A DNA stretch of 64,000 nucleotides from contig NZ_CP110136.1 of assembly GCF_025979705.1 (NCBI RefSeq), forward strand, positions 1,798,001 through 1,862,000, in the 5' to 3' direction. The stretch comes from Hymenobacter sp. YIM 151858-1. Its GTDB lineage: Bacteria; Bacteroidota; Bacteroidia; Cytophagales; Hymenobacteraceae. Positions within the stretch are counted from its first letter, which is position 1, and each line of letters opens with the position of its first letter. The translations under genes and the position numbers were made by a program. Below are positions 1 through 8,616 of this stretch, one piece after another. The notes under the pieces were generated by a model. The model searched no databases, was not told the DNA's origin, and saw only the letters and a list, made by a program, of their open reading frames with translations.

Positions 1-1
1 C

Positions 2-229
2 CGCGAGCTGCAGGCCCTGTGGCGCGCGCACCTTACGCCGCAGGATCAGCAGCGGCGCCGGCCCCACGTAACCATCCAGAACAAGGTAACGCCCGCCGCG
101 GCCCGCGCGCTGCACGAGCAGCTGAGCGCCGGCTTCGAGCCTTTTGAGGCCACAGGCACGGGCTTGCAGCTGTGGGCCTACCGCAACGGGCCCTGGGAGC
201 TGCTGCGCAGTTTCGCGTTTGGCGCCTAG
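2..229 (+). CDS. 2'-5' RNA ligase family (2H phosphoesterase) protein, C-terminal part
   Basis: The window opens inside this gene; 75 residues and the TAG stop are visible. The piece contains HVTIQNKV, the second HxT/S motif of the 2H phosphoesterase superfamily, followed by a short alpha/beta tail of the kind that ends these ~180-residue proteins. Family members hydrolyse or ligate 2',5' or cyclic phosphates on RNA or nucleotides. The first HxT motif lies outside the window, so the subfamily cannot be set. The stop codon TAG is part of a CCTAGG site. Confidence 0.7.
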   Translation, partial: RELQALWRAHLTPQDQQRRRPHVTIQNKVTPAAARALHEQLSAGFEPFEATGTGLQLWAYRNGPWELLRSFAFGA

Positions 230-304
230 GTTTGCGCGTGGTTGCGGCACCGGGCACCTCCGGGCTTTGTCGGGCAACCCCATCCCCCACCCTATCCGAT
301 GCTT

Positions 305-916
305 ATGAAAGCGCTGCTGCTTATTGATATTCAGAACGACTTTGTACCCGGCGGCGCTTTGGCCGTGCCCGCGGGCGACCAGGTTATTCCGCTGGCCAAC
401 GCGCTGCAACCGCACTTCGAGCTGGTGGTGGCCACCCAGGACTGGCACCCGCGCACGCACAAAAGCTTTGCGGCCAACCACCCGGGCAAAAACGAGTTCG
501 AAACCACCGAGCTGCACGGGCTGGAGCAAGTGCTGTGGCCGGTGCACTGCGTGCAGGGCACCGCGGGCGCCGAGCTACACCCCGCCCTCGATACGCAGCG
601 CATCGAGGCCATTTTCCGGAAGGGCACCAACCCCGAAATCGACAGCTACAGCGGCTTGTTCGACAACGGCCACCAGAAGGCCACGGGCCTAGCCGATTAC
701 CTGCGCGGCAAGGGCGTGCGGCAGGTGTACGTGGCCGGCCTGGCCGGCGACTACTGCGTGTATTTCACGGCCAAAGATGCCCTGCAGGAAGGCTTCGAGA
801 CGTACCTGATCGAGGACGCCGCCCGCCCGATTTCGGCCGAGGGCTACGAGCGTGCCAAAGCCGACATTGCGCGGCGCGGCGGGCGCATCGTGCACAGCAG
901 CACCCTGCTGGGCTAA
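305..916 (+). CDS. pncA: nicotinamidase
   Basis: This 203-residue cysteine hydrolase of the isochorismatase fold should deamidate nicotinamide to nicotinate for NAD salvage in the cytoplasm. The catalytic triad is visible as Asp8 (LLLIDIQNDF), Lys106 (FRKGTNPEID) and Cys151 (GDYCVYFTAKDAL). Asp46 and His48 in TQDWHPRTH fit the metal site. Length matches bacterial PncA. The start is ambiguous: ATG at 299 (MLMKALL) or ATG at 305 (MKALLLID). The second is chosen because homologues usually begin with a hydrophobic strand right after the Met. It is monocistronic, between the 2H gene and mscS. Confidence 0.93.
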   Translation: MKALLLIDIQNDFVPGGALAVPAGDQVIPLANALQPHFELVVATQDWHPRTHKSFAANHPGKNEFETTELHGLEQVLWPVHCVQGTAGAELHPALDTQRIEAIFRKGTNPEIDSYSGLFDNGHQKATGLADYLRGKGVRQVYVAGLAGDYCVYFTAKDALQEGFETYLIEDAARPISAEGYERAKADIARRGGRIVHSSTLLG

Positions 917-1069
917 GCCGGCGAGGCACCAAGGGCACAGCGAGCCGCCGCGCCCTGGCCGGAGTAGCGCACCGCCACCCTAGCTACGGCCACAACCTTT
1001 GCCGCAGCGGCGGGGTACAGCATGAGGCCTGCCGCTGGCCGGCAGTGGCCTGCCCATGCTGTTCCGTTT

Positions 1070-2176
1070 ATGTCCGACCTAGGCCTCAACCTCCCCTATC
1101 AGCTTGATATTGCCCTGCGCACCGCCGCCGTTGTGGTGGGCGGTTTGGCTGCCGGGCTGCTGCTGAAGTTTGCCATTTTCGCGGTGCTGCGTACCTACAG
1201 CCACCGCCCCGACGACCCGGTTTTGCTGCGCTCGGTGGTGCGGCGGCTGAAGCGCCCGAGCGGCTACTTTCTGCCCGTGCTGGTGCTGTCGTTTGTGTTG
1301 CCGCTGGCCCCGCTGGCGCCCAAGCCCTTCGAGGTGTTGCGGCGCATTGTCGAAACCTGTCTGATTACCTCGTTTGCGTGGTGCCTGGTGCGGCTCGTGC
1401 GGGTGGTGCAGGATGTGGTGCAGCACCACTACCGCCTCGACGAGGGCGACAACCTGCGGGTGCGCAAGCTGTTCACGCAGCTGCAGTTTGTGCGCAAGTT
1501 TGTGGTGTCGCTGATTGTGTTTCTGGCCGTGGCGTTGGTGCTGATGAGCTTTGCCACGGTGCGCAAAATCGGTACGGGCTTGCTTACCTCGGCGGGTATT
1601 GCCAGCGTAATCGTGGGCTTTGCGGCGCAGCGCTCCATCAGCAACTTGCTGGCCGGCTTTCAGATAGCCTTTACCCAACCCATCCGGCTCGACGACGTGC
1701 TGGTGGTGGAAGGCGAGTGGGGCCGTGTGGAAGAAATTACCTTCACCTACGTGGTGCTGCGCATCTGGGACGAACGCCGGCTGGTGCTGCCGCTCAACTA
1801 CTTCATCGAAAAACCCTTCCAGAACTGGACGCGCACCACCTCGCAGCTGCTCGGCACCGTGCACCTGCAAACCGACTACACCATTCCGATTGATGAGGTA
1901 CGCACGGCCCTGCAGCGTATTGTGGAGCAAAGCCAATATTGGGATAAGCGCGTGTGCGTGCTGCACGTCACCGACTCCAAAGACCGCACCCTGGAGCTGC
2001 GCGCCCTGGTAAGCGCCGCCAGCTCGGGCGACATTTGGGAGCTGCGCTGCGAAGTGCGCGAAAAGCTGCTCGGCTTTGTGCAGCAACACTATCCGCAGTG
2101 CCTGCCCAAAACCCGTACGCTGGTGGATGCGCCGGCAATTGAGCAAGGCAAGGCTGTCGGCATAGCTGATGCTTAG
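1070..2176 (+). CDS. MscS-family mechanosensitive ion channel
   Basis: A 368-residue small-conductance mechanosensitive channel of the inner membrane. There are several N-terminal hydrophobic segments, then the pore-lining helix rich in Gly/Ala (GLLTSAGIASVIVGFAAQ) and the conserved SISNLLAGFQIAFTQPIRLDD segment that leads into the beta domain. The C-terminal part (DYTIPIDEVRTAL) is the usual alpha/beta vestibule. The start is placed at the ATG of MSDLGLNLPYQ; an upstream in-frame ATG at 1022 would add a Pro/Arg-rich stretch that does not look coding. An AACCTTTG element lies about 70 bp upstream and may be the promoter. Confidence 0.9.
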   Translation: MSDLGLNLPYQLDIALRTAAVVVGGLAAGLLLKFAIFAVLRTYSHRPDDPVLLRSVVRRLKRPSGYFLPVLVLSFVLPLAPLAPKPFEVLRRIVETCLITSFAWCLVRLVRVVQDVVQHHYRLDEGDNLRVRKLFTQLQFVRKFVVSLIVFLAVALVLMSFATVRKIGTGLLTSAGIASVIVGFAAQRSISNLLAGFQIAFTQPIRLDDVLVVEGEWGRVEEITFTYVVLRIWDERRLVLPLNYFIEKPFQNWTRTTSQLLGTVHLQTDYTIPIDEVRTALQRIVEQSQYWDKRVCVLHVTDSKDRTLELRALVSAASSGDIWELRCEVREKLLGFVQQHYPQCLPKTRTLVDAPAIEQGKAVGIADA

Positions 2177-2191
2177 TCGGCGGCCCCGGCG

Positions 2192-3016
2192 TTACTTCAG
2201 CCAGTGGGTTGCGCTCAGGCCCAAACTGATTAATTGTACCCGCGTCGGGGTAAGCGGTTTCTCTTGATAACTGCCCCATTCTTGCACGTTGCGCGTATCC
2301 ACAATACTGCCTAGCGTGGAGCCCCACTGCAAGCTGAGTTCGTTTTGCGCGCTTAAACGATAGAACACGCCTGCATTGCTAACCCAACTAAGCGTCTTCA
2401 GGTAAGGCTCATTCACTGTTTCATACTGGCTGAAAATGACTACGCTGGAATTGTTATTAAGCCGGGCGTTTTTGTAGTGAATGCGCGTCTTACGGCGCAG
2501 CGTGAGGCGCGGCCCGGCGCCCAGCATAAAGCCCCAATGCTCGTTTAAATAGTAACGGGCCTGTACCGGTAGCTCCAGTACCATGGGTTGGTAGTGGTAG
2601 TCGGTAGGATTCAGTTGGCGGCGGCTCACCGCCCATCGCCGATCAATTACCGAGGCTCCAATAGGTATCACAAGTTGCTCCGTTCCCGAGGTAGGATCGT
2701 AAATCTCGCGCACAACGTAGGGCTGGTAGGCGCCCCGCAGCTCGGCACCAAATTGCCAGCGCTGTCGCCAGGCATAATCCACTATTAGAGAAATGCTTGC
2801 TCCTGCCCGGGCTTTGCCTTCATAGCGGTAATCACTGCTCAGCTCCGCGTATCGCCCTGTGGGTCTACCGTTCCTGTCAACGAGTTGCACCCTTGGCAGC
2901 ACTTGATTGGTGAGCGGCACATTAAGTAGGCCGCCAACTTGCACCCCTAGACGCCAGCTTTGGGCATGTACTGGCGCTGTAATTAATATGCAGATAGATA
3001 GTAGCAAATACTTCAT
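2192..3016 (-). CDS. outer membrane beta-barrel protein
   Basis: A 274-residue secreted protein: MKYLLLSICILITAPVHAQS is a clear signal peptide with AQ cleavage. The mature part alternates aromatic and polar residues (WRLGVQVGGLLNVP, WQFGAELRGAYQPYVVREIY, YYLNEHWGFMLGAGPRLTLR), as in the small porin-like outer membrane proteins of Bacteroidota (PorT/OmpW-like). It ends in LSLGLSATHWLK with a near-terminal aromatic residue. It is lower in GC than its neighbours. Its 3' end faces that of mscS with 15 bp between them. Function unknown. Confidence 0.78.
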   Translation of the reverse strand: MKYLLLSICILITAPVHAQSWRLGVQVGGLLNVPLTNQVLPRVQLVDRNGRPTGRYAELSSDYRYEGKARAGASISLIVDYAWRQRWQFGAELRGAYQPYVVREIYDPTSGTEQLVIPIGASVIDRRWAVSRRQLNPTDYHYQPMVLELPVQARYYLNEHWGFMLGAGPRLTLRRKTRIHYKNARLNNNSSVVIFSQYETVNEPYLKTLSWVSNAGVFYRLSAQNELSLQWGSTLGSIVDTRNVQEWGSYQEKPLTPTRVQLISLGLSATHWLK

Positions 3017-3351
3017 AGTGGGCGCAAGATATACTGTTAACCCTTCGGTCAAGCTGCCACCGCCCCGCTAATACGCCTGGATGCCTTAGGCAGAGGTTTT
3101 TCATTACGACCTGCTGAACCACCTGTTGGCTGCGGCCCGAAATCCGGTCGTTAGTTTTTTGAATGAATGCCTCATTTTCGGTGCTTAAGGCCAAGCGTCG
3201 CACTTCGGAGTTGTAAAGGTCGGCCTCCTGCTCGCCGTTCGCCATACCCTGGGTGTGGGGCGCTTCGGGGGCCTGCGGCACCAATCTTGTTCGTTTCGCA
3301 TTGCGTATCTTGTGGGTGCCAACCGGCTCGGCTTCCCTACCCCGCTGCCTT
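3017..3351. other. intergenic region between divergent envelope genes
   Basis: About 335 bp with no convincing gene. It should carry the promoters of both flanking divergent genes. A TATCTTGT sequence about 45 bp before the 3352 start resembles the Bacteroidota -7 element TAnnTTTG. No repeat or RNA gene was recognised. Confidence 0.5.
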
Positions 3352-3939
3352 ATGAAATTTCGCTTTTTCGTTGCCCTAGGTGCCCTGCTGCTTTCGGCCG
3401 GTGCAATAATGGCGCAAGATGTCCAAGAGGCACCTTCGCTGGGTTTGCGCACGCCGCTGGTGTCGTACAATCTGCAGGCCGGCGCCTCGTTTGCGGGCCG
3501 CTACGGCTCGGCTACTTACCTCAGCCCGCAGGCCAATTTTCAGGTGAGCAACCGCCTCACGCTGTTTGCGGGCGGCACGTTTATGCGCTTTATGCCGGGC
3601 GCGGCCCACTACCCCGCCACTACCGAGGGCGGCGCGCCGCGCGCCAGCCTGCGCAACGGCACCAACCGCTACCTGCTCTACGGCGGCGGCACCTACGCCC
3701 TCAGCCCCCGCCTGGCCCTAACCGGCAGCGCCTGGAAAGACCTGACGCCCGGCTTGCCCAACCTGGGCGCGGCTGTCAACCCCTACTCGGGCTTCGGCAA
3801 CCTAGGGCAGGGCGTAAACCTGCGCGCCGACTACAAACTCACCGAGAACATTTCGGTGTCGGGTGGGGTGCGCGTGGTGCAGGGCGCTTCGTCGGCGCCG
3901 GGGCTCAACCCCATGCTTTATTCGCCCGTGGGGTACTAG
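3352..3939 (+). CDS. secreted hypothetical protein, possible small beta-barrel
   Basis: A 195-residue protein with the signal peptide MKFRFFVALGALLLSAGAIMAQD. The mature protein is rich in Gly, Tyr and alternating strands (NLQAGASFAGRYGSATYLSP, NRLTLFAGGTFMRFMPG, NRYLLYGGGTYALSPRLAL, NISVSGGVRVVQGAS), which suggests a small outer membrane barrel or surface protein. No named family was recognised. The ALGA codons of the signal peptide contain a GCCCTAGGT motif. It is followed by a hairpin terminator. Confidence 0.7.
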   Translation: MKFRFFVALGALLLSAGAIMAQDVQEAPSLGLRTPLVSYNLQAGASFAGRYGSATYLSPQANFQVSNRLTLFAGGTFMRFMPGAAHYPATTEGGAPRASLRNGTNRYLLYGGGTYALSPRLALTGSAWKDLTPGLPNLGAAVNPYSGFGNLGQGVNLRADYKLTENISVSGGVRVVQGASSAPGLNPMLYSPVGY

Positions 3940-3971
3940 CCCCGCCCTCCTGATACTCAGCGCAAAAGCCA

Positions 3972-3997
3972 AGCCCGGAAATTCTCCGGGCTTTTTC
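3972..3997 (+). terminator. intrinsic terminator after the 3352 gene
   Basis: An 8-bp stem AGCCCGGA / TCCGGGCT with a 5-nt loop is followed by CTTTTTCTTTG, a typical rho-independent terminator just downstream of the secreted protein gene. Confidence 0.8.
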
Positions 3998-4011
3998 TTT
4001 GTTTGATGCTC

Positions 4012-4019
4012 TACATTTG
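4012..4019 (+). promoter_or_regulatory. probable -7 promoter element of mqo
   Basis: TACATTTG matches the Bacteroidota sigma-A -7 consensus TAnnTTTG and lies about 205 bp before the mqo start, just after the upstream terminator. The -33 element is weak (a T-rich run near 3992). Confidence 0.45.
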
Positions 4020-4223
4020 CGGCCCGAAAAGGTGCTGTTGGGGGCTGTGGGCGCATGCTACGGCCCGCGTGGCCGGTTGCTGCATTGGCTAAACGCGCGC
4101 TAAGCCACGGCGGCCGGCCCGGGTGGGCGGCCTTCTGGCGTGCAGCCCCGTACGAGTTTGCAGCCCCAACCAAATACCTTTTTGCGTGTTGCACGTATTC
4201 TGCAAGGCTTTCCCCAACGCCTC

Positions 4224-5747
4224 ATGACATCTATAGATAACTCCTCCGAACAATCCCTCGACGTAGTGCTCATTGGGGCCGGCATCATGAGTGCCACCCT
4301 GGGCATGATGCTCAAGGAGCTGCAGCCCGAGCTGAGCATTGCCGTGGTGGAACGCCTCGACGTGGCCGCGGCCGAAAGCTCCGACGCCTGGAACAACGCC
4401 GGCACTGGCCACTCGGCCTTTTGCGAGCTGAACTACACCCCCGAAAAGGCCGATGGCTCCATCGACACGAGCAAGGCCATCAAGATTGCCGACCAGTTCG
4501 AGCAGTCGAAGCAGTTTTGGGCTTTCCTGGCCGAGAAATACCAGGTAAAAGAGCTCAGCCGCTTCATCAACCACATTCCGCACCTCAGCTTTGTGTGGGG
4601 CGACGACAACGTGAACTTCCTGCGCAAGCGCCACGCGGCCCTCACCCAGTCGCCGCTTTTTAAGGGCATGAGCTACTCCGAAGACCGCGAGCAGCTGCTG
4701 AAGTGGATGCCGCTGGTGATGGAAGGCCGCGACCCCAACCAGAAGGTAGCCGCTACCTGCATGGATATGGGCACCGACGTAAACTTCGGTTCGCTCACGC
4801 GCGGCATGTTCCATTTGCTGCAGGAGAAGCCCAACGTGGCGTTTCACTTCAACAAAGAGGTAAGCAAAATCCGCCGCAAAGACGACGGCTCGTGGCGCAT
4901 CAAGGCCAAAGACCTCGCCACCGGCGACACCCTGAAGCTGCGCGCCCGCTTCGTATTCATTGGCGCGGGCGGTGGCTCGTTGCCGCTGCTTATCAGCTCG
5001 GGCATTCCGGAGGCGGCCGGCTTTGGCGGCTTCCCGGTAAGCGGCCAGTGGCTGAAGTGCGTAAACCCCGAGGTAATTGAGCGCCACCAGGCTAAGGTGT
5101 ACGGCAAGGCCGAGGTAGGCTCGCCGCCCATGTCGGTACCGCACCTGGATACGCGCATGATCAACGGCAAGCGCGAGCTGCTGTTTGGCCCCTACGCCGG
5201 CTTCACCACCAAGTTCCTGAAGAAAGGCTCGTTCCTGGATTTGCCGCTGAGCATTAAGCTCAGCAACATGCGCCCCATGATCATTGCCGGCCTCAAGAAC
5301 ATCCCGCTCACGCGCTACCTCATCGACCAGGTGCGCCAGTCGCCCGAAGACCGCTTTGCCTCGCTGAAGCAGTACCTGCCCGAAGCCCGCTTCGAGGATT
5401 GGGAGCTGGAAATTGCCGGCCAGCGCGTGCAGGTTATCAAGAAAGACAAGAAGGCGGGCGGCGTACTCGAGTTCGGCACCGAGGTAGTGGCCGCTTCCGA
5501 TGGCTCCATTGCCGCCCTGCTGGGTGCCTCGCCGGGCGCCTCCACGGCCGTAAGCATCATGGTGGGGCTGATTGAGCGCTGCTTCCCGGAGCAAGCCCGC
5601 ACGCCCGAGTGGCAGGCCAAGTTCAAGGAGATGATTCCGTCGTACGGCGTGTCGCTGCACGACAACCCCCAACTGGTGGAGGAAATCCGCGAGTATACGG
5701 GCCGCGTGCTGCACCTGATGGCCGCCGAGCCCACCGAGGCCCGGTAA
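4224..5747 (+). CDS. mqo: malate:quinone oxidoreductase
   Basis: A 507-residue membrane-associated FAD enzyme that oxidises malate to oxaloacetate and passes electrons to quinone in the TCA cycle. The N-terminal dinucleotide fold reads VVLIGAGIMSATLGMMLKEL. The family segments WNNAGTGHSAFCELNYTP and GLIERCFPEQ, plus the C-terminal GASPGASTAVSIM and PSYGVSLHDNP, are all present, and length is typical. The start is set at MTSIDNSSEQSLDVV; an upstream ATG at 4140 would add an unlikely leader. It is monocistronic and ends at a strong bidirectional terminator. Confidence 0.96.
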   Translation: MTSIDNSSEQSLDVVLIGAGIMSATLGMMLKELQPELSIAVVERLDVAAAESSDAWNNAGTGHSAFCELNYTPEKADGSIDTSKAIKIADQFEQSKQFWAFLAEKYQVKELSRFINHIPHLSFVWGDDNVNFLRKRHAALTQSPLFKGMSYSEDREQLLKWMPLVMEGRDPNQKVAATCMDMGTDVNFGSLTRGMFHLLQEKPNVAFHFNKEVSKIRRKDDGSWRIKAKDLATGDTLKLRARFVFIGAGGGSLPLLISSGIPEAAGFGGFPVSGQWLKCVNPEVIERHQAKVYGKAEVGSPPMSVPHLDTRMINGKRELLFGPYAGFTTKFLKKGSFLDLPLSIKLSNMRPMIIAGLKNIPLTRYLIDQVRQSPEDRFASLKQYLPEARFEDWELEIAGQRVQVIKKDKKAGGVLEFGTEVVAASDGSIAALLGASPGASTAVSIMVGLIERCFPEQARTPEWQAKFKEMIPSYGVSLHDNPQLVEEIREYTGRVLHLMAAEPTEAR

Positions 5748-5770
5748 GCCGCCTAGGTACAACCCCAACA

Positions 5771-5803
5771 AACAGGGCCGCCTACTAACGGGCGGCCCTG
5801 TTT
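5771..5803. terminator. bidirectional terminator between mqo and the BLUF gene
   Basis: AACAGGGCCGCC and GGCGGCCCTGTT form a 12-bp stem with an 8-9 nt loop. T-runs on both strands suit two converging transcripts. Confidence 0.85.
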
Positions 5804-5833
5804 TGCTATGGGCGGGATGCGGCACCTAGGCCG

Positions 5834-6262
5834 CTAGAGGCGGGGTTGCTCGTCTTCCACAAACGATTTAATCAGGCAAAGCAGCGGCTCATCAATCCTG
5901 GCGCGCGTGGGAGCCGGCAGCTGTTTTTGCCGCGCCTCCACCCCCGACATCACCTGCTGAAAGTCATGATCGGGCAGGTCCTGAAAACCCATCGTCCAGT
6001 CCGAAAACATGCGGTGCTCAATGGGGCCGTCGGCCAGCGTCAGCACGTTGGTGTGGCGCACATCCTGCCGGATGGTTTCGTAGAGCCCCTGCACTGCCGG
6101 CTCTTCCCCTTCCAGTATCTGCAGGATGTTGCCGTAGCTGTAGAGCAGCAGGCCCGTAATGCCCAGCCCGCGGTTTTTGCGGCGCGATTTTTCAAGCATC
6201 ACGTGCAGGGCTTCCGCCGACAGGGGCTGCACGGCGGTGCTTTGGTATACGATGTGGTGCAT
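5834..6262 (-). CDS. stand-alone BLUF-domain blue-light photoreceptor
   Basis: This 142-residue protein is essentially one BLUF domain, which binds FAD and reports blue light to partner proteins. The photocycle residues match AppA in identity and spacing: Tyr6 (IVYQS), Asn30 (RRKNRG), Gln48 (NILQILEGE), Trp89 and Met91 (FSDWTMGF). A ~35-residue C-terminal tail carries no output domain, so it must signal by protein contact, like the short PixD/YcgF-type sensors. It is transcribed alone toward mqo; no EAL, GGDEF or regulator partner adjoins it. Confidence 0.9.
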   Translation of the reverse strand: MHHIVYQSTAVQPLSAEALHVMLEKSRRKNRGLGITGLLLYSYGNILQILEGEEPAVQGLYETIRQDVRHTNVLTLADGPIEHRMFSDWTMGFQDLPDHDFQQVMSGVEARQKQLPAPTRARIDEPLLCLIKSFVEDEQPRL

Positions 6263-6427
6263 AGTCGTAACCTGTGCTGAAGGTGGCCGCCGCAGGCCCC
6301 GCAGCTACTTGCTACGCCCTGCCGCCGTTGCCCGCCGGGGCATGACACTTCAATTTGCCAATCCGCACACATTAAAGCAAATTAAGGCCAGCCTAAATAC
6401 CCGGCCGAGCCCCAGCCTGCGGTACGG

Positions 6428-7348
6428 CTACCGGCGGGGCAGGTATACCTCGGCCAACATGCAGCGGGCACTGCCGCCGCCAATGGTTTCGATGGTGGGA
6501 ATGGCCAGCGGCACCAGCTGGCAGTAGCGCTGCAGCAGCTCGCGCTGCGCCTGCGTAAGGGCCGCCTCCGCCTGCCCCGAAAGCACCAGCAAGGCCTTGC
6601 CGCTGTCCGACTCCAGCGCGAGCATGTTGCCGGCAAACTGCGCCACCTGCGCCTGGCTGATTTCGACCAGCTCGTGGCCGGTGCTGCGCAGGACTTCGGC
6701 TACGGCAGCGCGTTCGGCAGGGTCAGTAATACTTTCGAGGCACACCACGGCAAACTGCGGGCCCACGCACATCATCACGTTGGTGTGGTAAATAGCCTGG
6801 CCTTGCGCATCGTGGGCATGAAAAGCCACCGTGCGGTACCCCAGCATTGCGGCCACGTGGCCTAGCAACGCCGCATCGGTGCGGGGCGAGAGGCAGGCGT
6901 AGGCCACGCGGTTGCGGTGGTCGAACACGATGCTGCCCGTGCCCTCGAGGTACTGCCCCAGGTTTTCGTGGGCCGATAAGTCGATGACCTCGCGCACCTC
7001 GAACTGCCTGTTCAAGCCCGCCAGAATGTCCGGGCGGCGCTCGGTGCGGCGGTTGGGCGTGCACATGGGGTACAGCACGGCGCGGCCATCGGGGTGCAGC
7101 GTAAGCCAGTTGTTCGGGAACACGGCATCGGGCTTGGCGGGCTCGGCGGTATCGTCGAACACCAGCACCTCCACCCCGTGGGCGCGCAGCGTGGCCACGG
7201 CCGCCTCAAACTCGGCCTGGGCCTGCCGCTGCACTTGCTCGGGCCCCAGGTGGGTGCCGGCTTGCTGAAAAGAATTGGAAGCGGCGGTTTCGGCGTTGAA
7301 GCCAAACCGGGCCGGACGAACAACAAATACGGTACGGGCTGCCTGCAT
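6428..7348 (-). CDS. ctlX: CtlX-type amidinotransferase/deiminase superfamily hydrolase
   Basis: A 306-residue guanidino-group-modifying enzyme. The fold is seen in FVVRPARFGFN at the start, DAVFPNNWLTLHPDG (substrate-binding Asp and the NN signature), STGHELVEI, and the catalytic Cys near the C-terminus in GGGSARCMLAEVYLP. These fit the arginine deiminase-related group named CtlX (citrulline utilisation hydrolase) rather than classical ArcA, which is longer. The exact substrate (arginine, citrulline or a methylated form) is not set by sequence. The methyltransferase gene upstream ends 15 bp before this start, so they are probably co-transcribed. Confidence 0.8.
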   Translation of the reverse strand: MQAARTVFVVRPARFGFNAETAASNSFQQAGTHLGPEQVQRQAQAEFEAAVATLRAHGVEVLVFDDTAEPAKPDAVFPNNWLTLHPDGRAVLYPMCTPNRRTERRPDILAGLNRQFEVREVIDLSAHENLGQYLEGTGSIVFDHRNRVAYACLSPRTDAALLGHVAAMLGYRTVAFHAHDAQGQAIYHTNVMMCVGPQFAVVCLESITDPAERAAVAEVLRSTGHELVEISQAQVAQFAGNMLALESDSGKALLVLSGQAEAALTQAQRELLQRYCQLVPLAIPTIETIGGGSARCMLAEVYLPRR

Positions 7349-7363
7349 GCGCCCAAAGGTAGG

Positions 7364-8170
7364 CTACGGCCTGGTTGCCACCACCGCGTACACCAACGGC
7401 GCTTTATCACCCAGGGGCCCGATGTGGTAGCGGCCTTCGCCGGCGGGCACCGCGTGGGCAAAGCAGGCATAGGGCGAGTAGTCGTATTCCGAGAAGTGCG
7501 TGAGCCGCAGCCCTTGCCCCAGCAGGCTGCCGATTACCTCGCTCAGGCTGTGGTTCCAGGTAATGGCTTGGTGCTCGATGGGCGCTTCCGGATTGGCATA
7601 GGTGCCGGTTTCGGTTTCCTCGATGGCGCCGGTGTTGAAGTAGCTGTACTGCACGCGTTGGAAATCGTTGTCGAACATCCAGACCACCGGGTGAAACTCC
7701 ACCAGCACCAGCTGGCCGCCCGGCTTGAGGTAGCGCGCCACCACCTCGGCCCAACGCCCGAGGTCGGGCAGCCAGCCGAGTACGCCGTAGCTCGTAAACA
7801 CCACATCAAACGGCGGCTCGGCGGGCAGGTGCTGCGGCAGCGCGTACACATCGGCGCACACAAACTCGGCCGAGAGCCCTAGGTCCGTATTCAGCCGCCG
7901 GGCGGCGGCAATGGCTTCGTCGGATAAATCGACGCCGGTTACCTGCGCCCCCAGCCGCGCCAGCGACAACGAATCCTGCCCGAAATGGCATTGCAGGTGC
8001 AGCACGCGCTGGCCCGCCACGTCGCCCAGCAGCGCCAGCTCGATGCCGTTCAGCGACGATTTACCGGCCCGAAAACCCGCCACGTCGTAAAACGCCGAGG
8101 CCAGGTGGTGCTCGGTGCGGGCGTTCCAGAGGGCGCGGTTGAGCGCGAGGTAAGTATTGGCGTTTTCCAT
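7364..8170 (-). CDS. class I SAM-dependent methyltransferase
   Basis: A 268-residue methyltransferase. Motif I reads VLHLQCHFGQDSLSLA (a variant of DxGxGxG), motif II acidic GVDLSDEAI, and post-motif strands FDVVFTSYGVLGWL and YLKPGGQLVLVEFHPV are clear. Homologues of this type are widespread in Bacteroidota without a known substrate. It sits 15 bp upstream of ctlX on the same strand, suggesting a shared transcript. Confidence 0.85.
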   Translation of the reverse strand: MENANTYLALNRALWNARTEHHLASAFYDVAGFRAGKSSLNGIELALLGDVAGQRVLHLQCHFGQDSLSLARLGAQVTGVDLSDEAIAAARRLNTDLGLSAEFVCADVYALPQHLPAEPPFDVVFTSYGVLGWLPDLGRWAEVVARYLKPGGQLVLVEFHPVVWMFDNDFQRVQYSYFNTGAIEETETGTYANPEAPIEHQAITWNHSLSEVIGSLLGQGLRLTHFSEYDYSPYACFAHAVPAGEGRYHIGPLGDKAPLVYAVVATRP

Positions 8171-8616
8171 GGGTGGCAGTGGCAGGTGGGCGGCTTGGCC
8201 CCAGCCCGGCGCAGCAATATCGTCGGAAATCTATTTATCCACAGCTATCCACATGAAAATGTGGACAATACAGTTAGCTGCACCCAGCCCTGGTGCAGCA
8301 ACCGGGGCGGTTATCGGCTCGGTGCCCAGGCCCGGCTCAGCGCATGCAAATGATAACAAAGTGTTAACAGTCAGCAAGATGCATATAGCAAAGGATAGCC
8401 GTATCTTCTGAAAGTGCTGGAACGCAAGTGCCGCTCGTTGCCAGCCCGCCACCTGCAGGCAAGTCGGCGCTGCCACAAGGTTTTGATTATCAGGCCATGT
8501 ATTCCTCACGCAAGTACGAACGGGCCGTAAAGCGCAACGATTTTGTGCTCTACCTCATCATGAGCGCGGCTGCGGCCTGCGCCCTGCTCTATGCCATGTC
8601 GGTGCACACCTAGCAC
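8171..8616. other. intergenic region with one small candidate gene
   Basis: About 445 bp of mixed, somewhat AT-richer sequence. It holds the likely promoter of the 7364-8170 methyltransferase and the small candidate ORF at 8497-8613. No hairpin terminator or known repeat was seen. Confidence 0.4.
8497..8613 (+). CDS. small single-pass membrane protein candidate
   Basis: A 38-residue frame from MYSSRKYERAVKRND through one hydrophobic segment (FVLYLIMSAAAACALLYAM). A basic N-terminal part followed by a transmembrane helix is a common layout for small membrane proteins. An in-frame ATG at 8428 would extend it. No homologue is recognised, and the case rests only on composition and on lying in an otherwise empty gap. 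Confidence 0.35.
   Translation: MYSSRKYERAVKRNDFVLYLIMSAAAACALLYAMSVHT

Noticed and set aside
4089-5825. Long open frame antisense to mqo
   Set aside because: High GC leaves antisense frames open; its translation is rich in His/Gln/Arg with no domain, while mqo is certain. The same applies to long antisense frames at 38752-39930, 42491-43594, 44070-45266, 47381-48868, 51997-53613 and 55899-57698.
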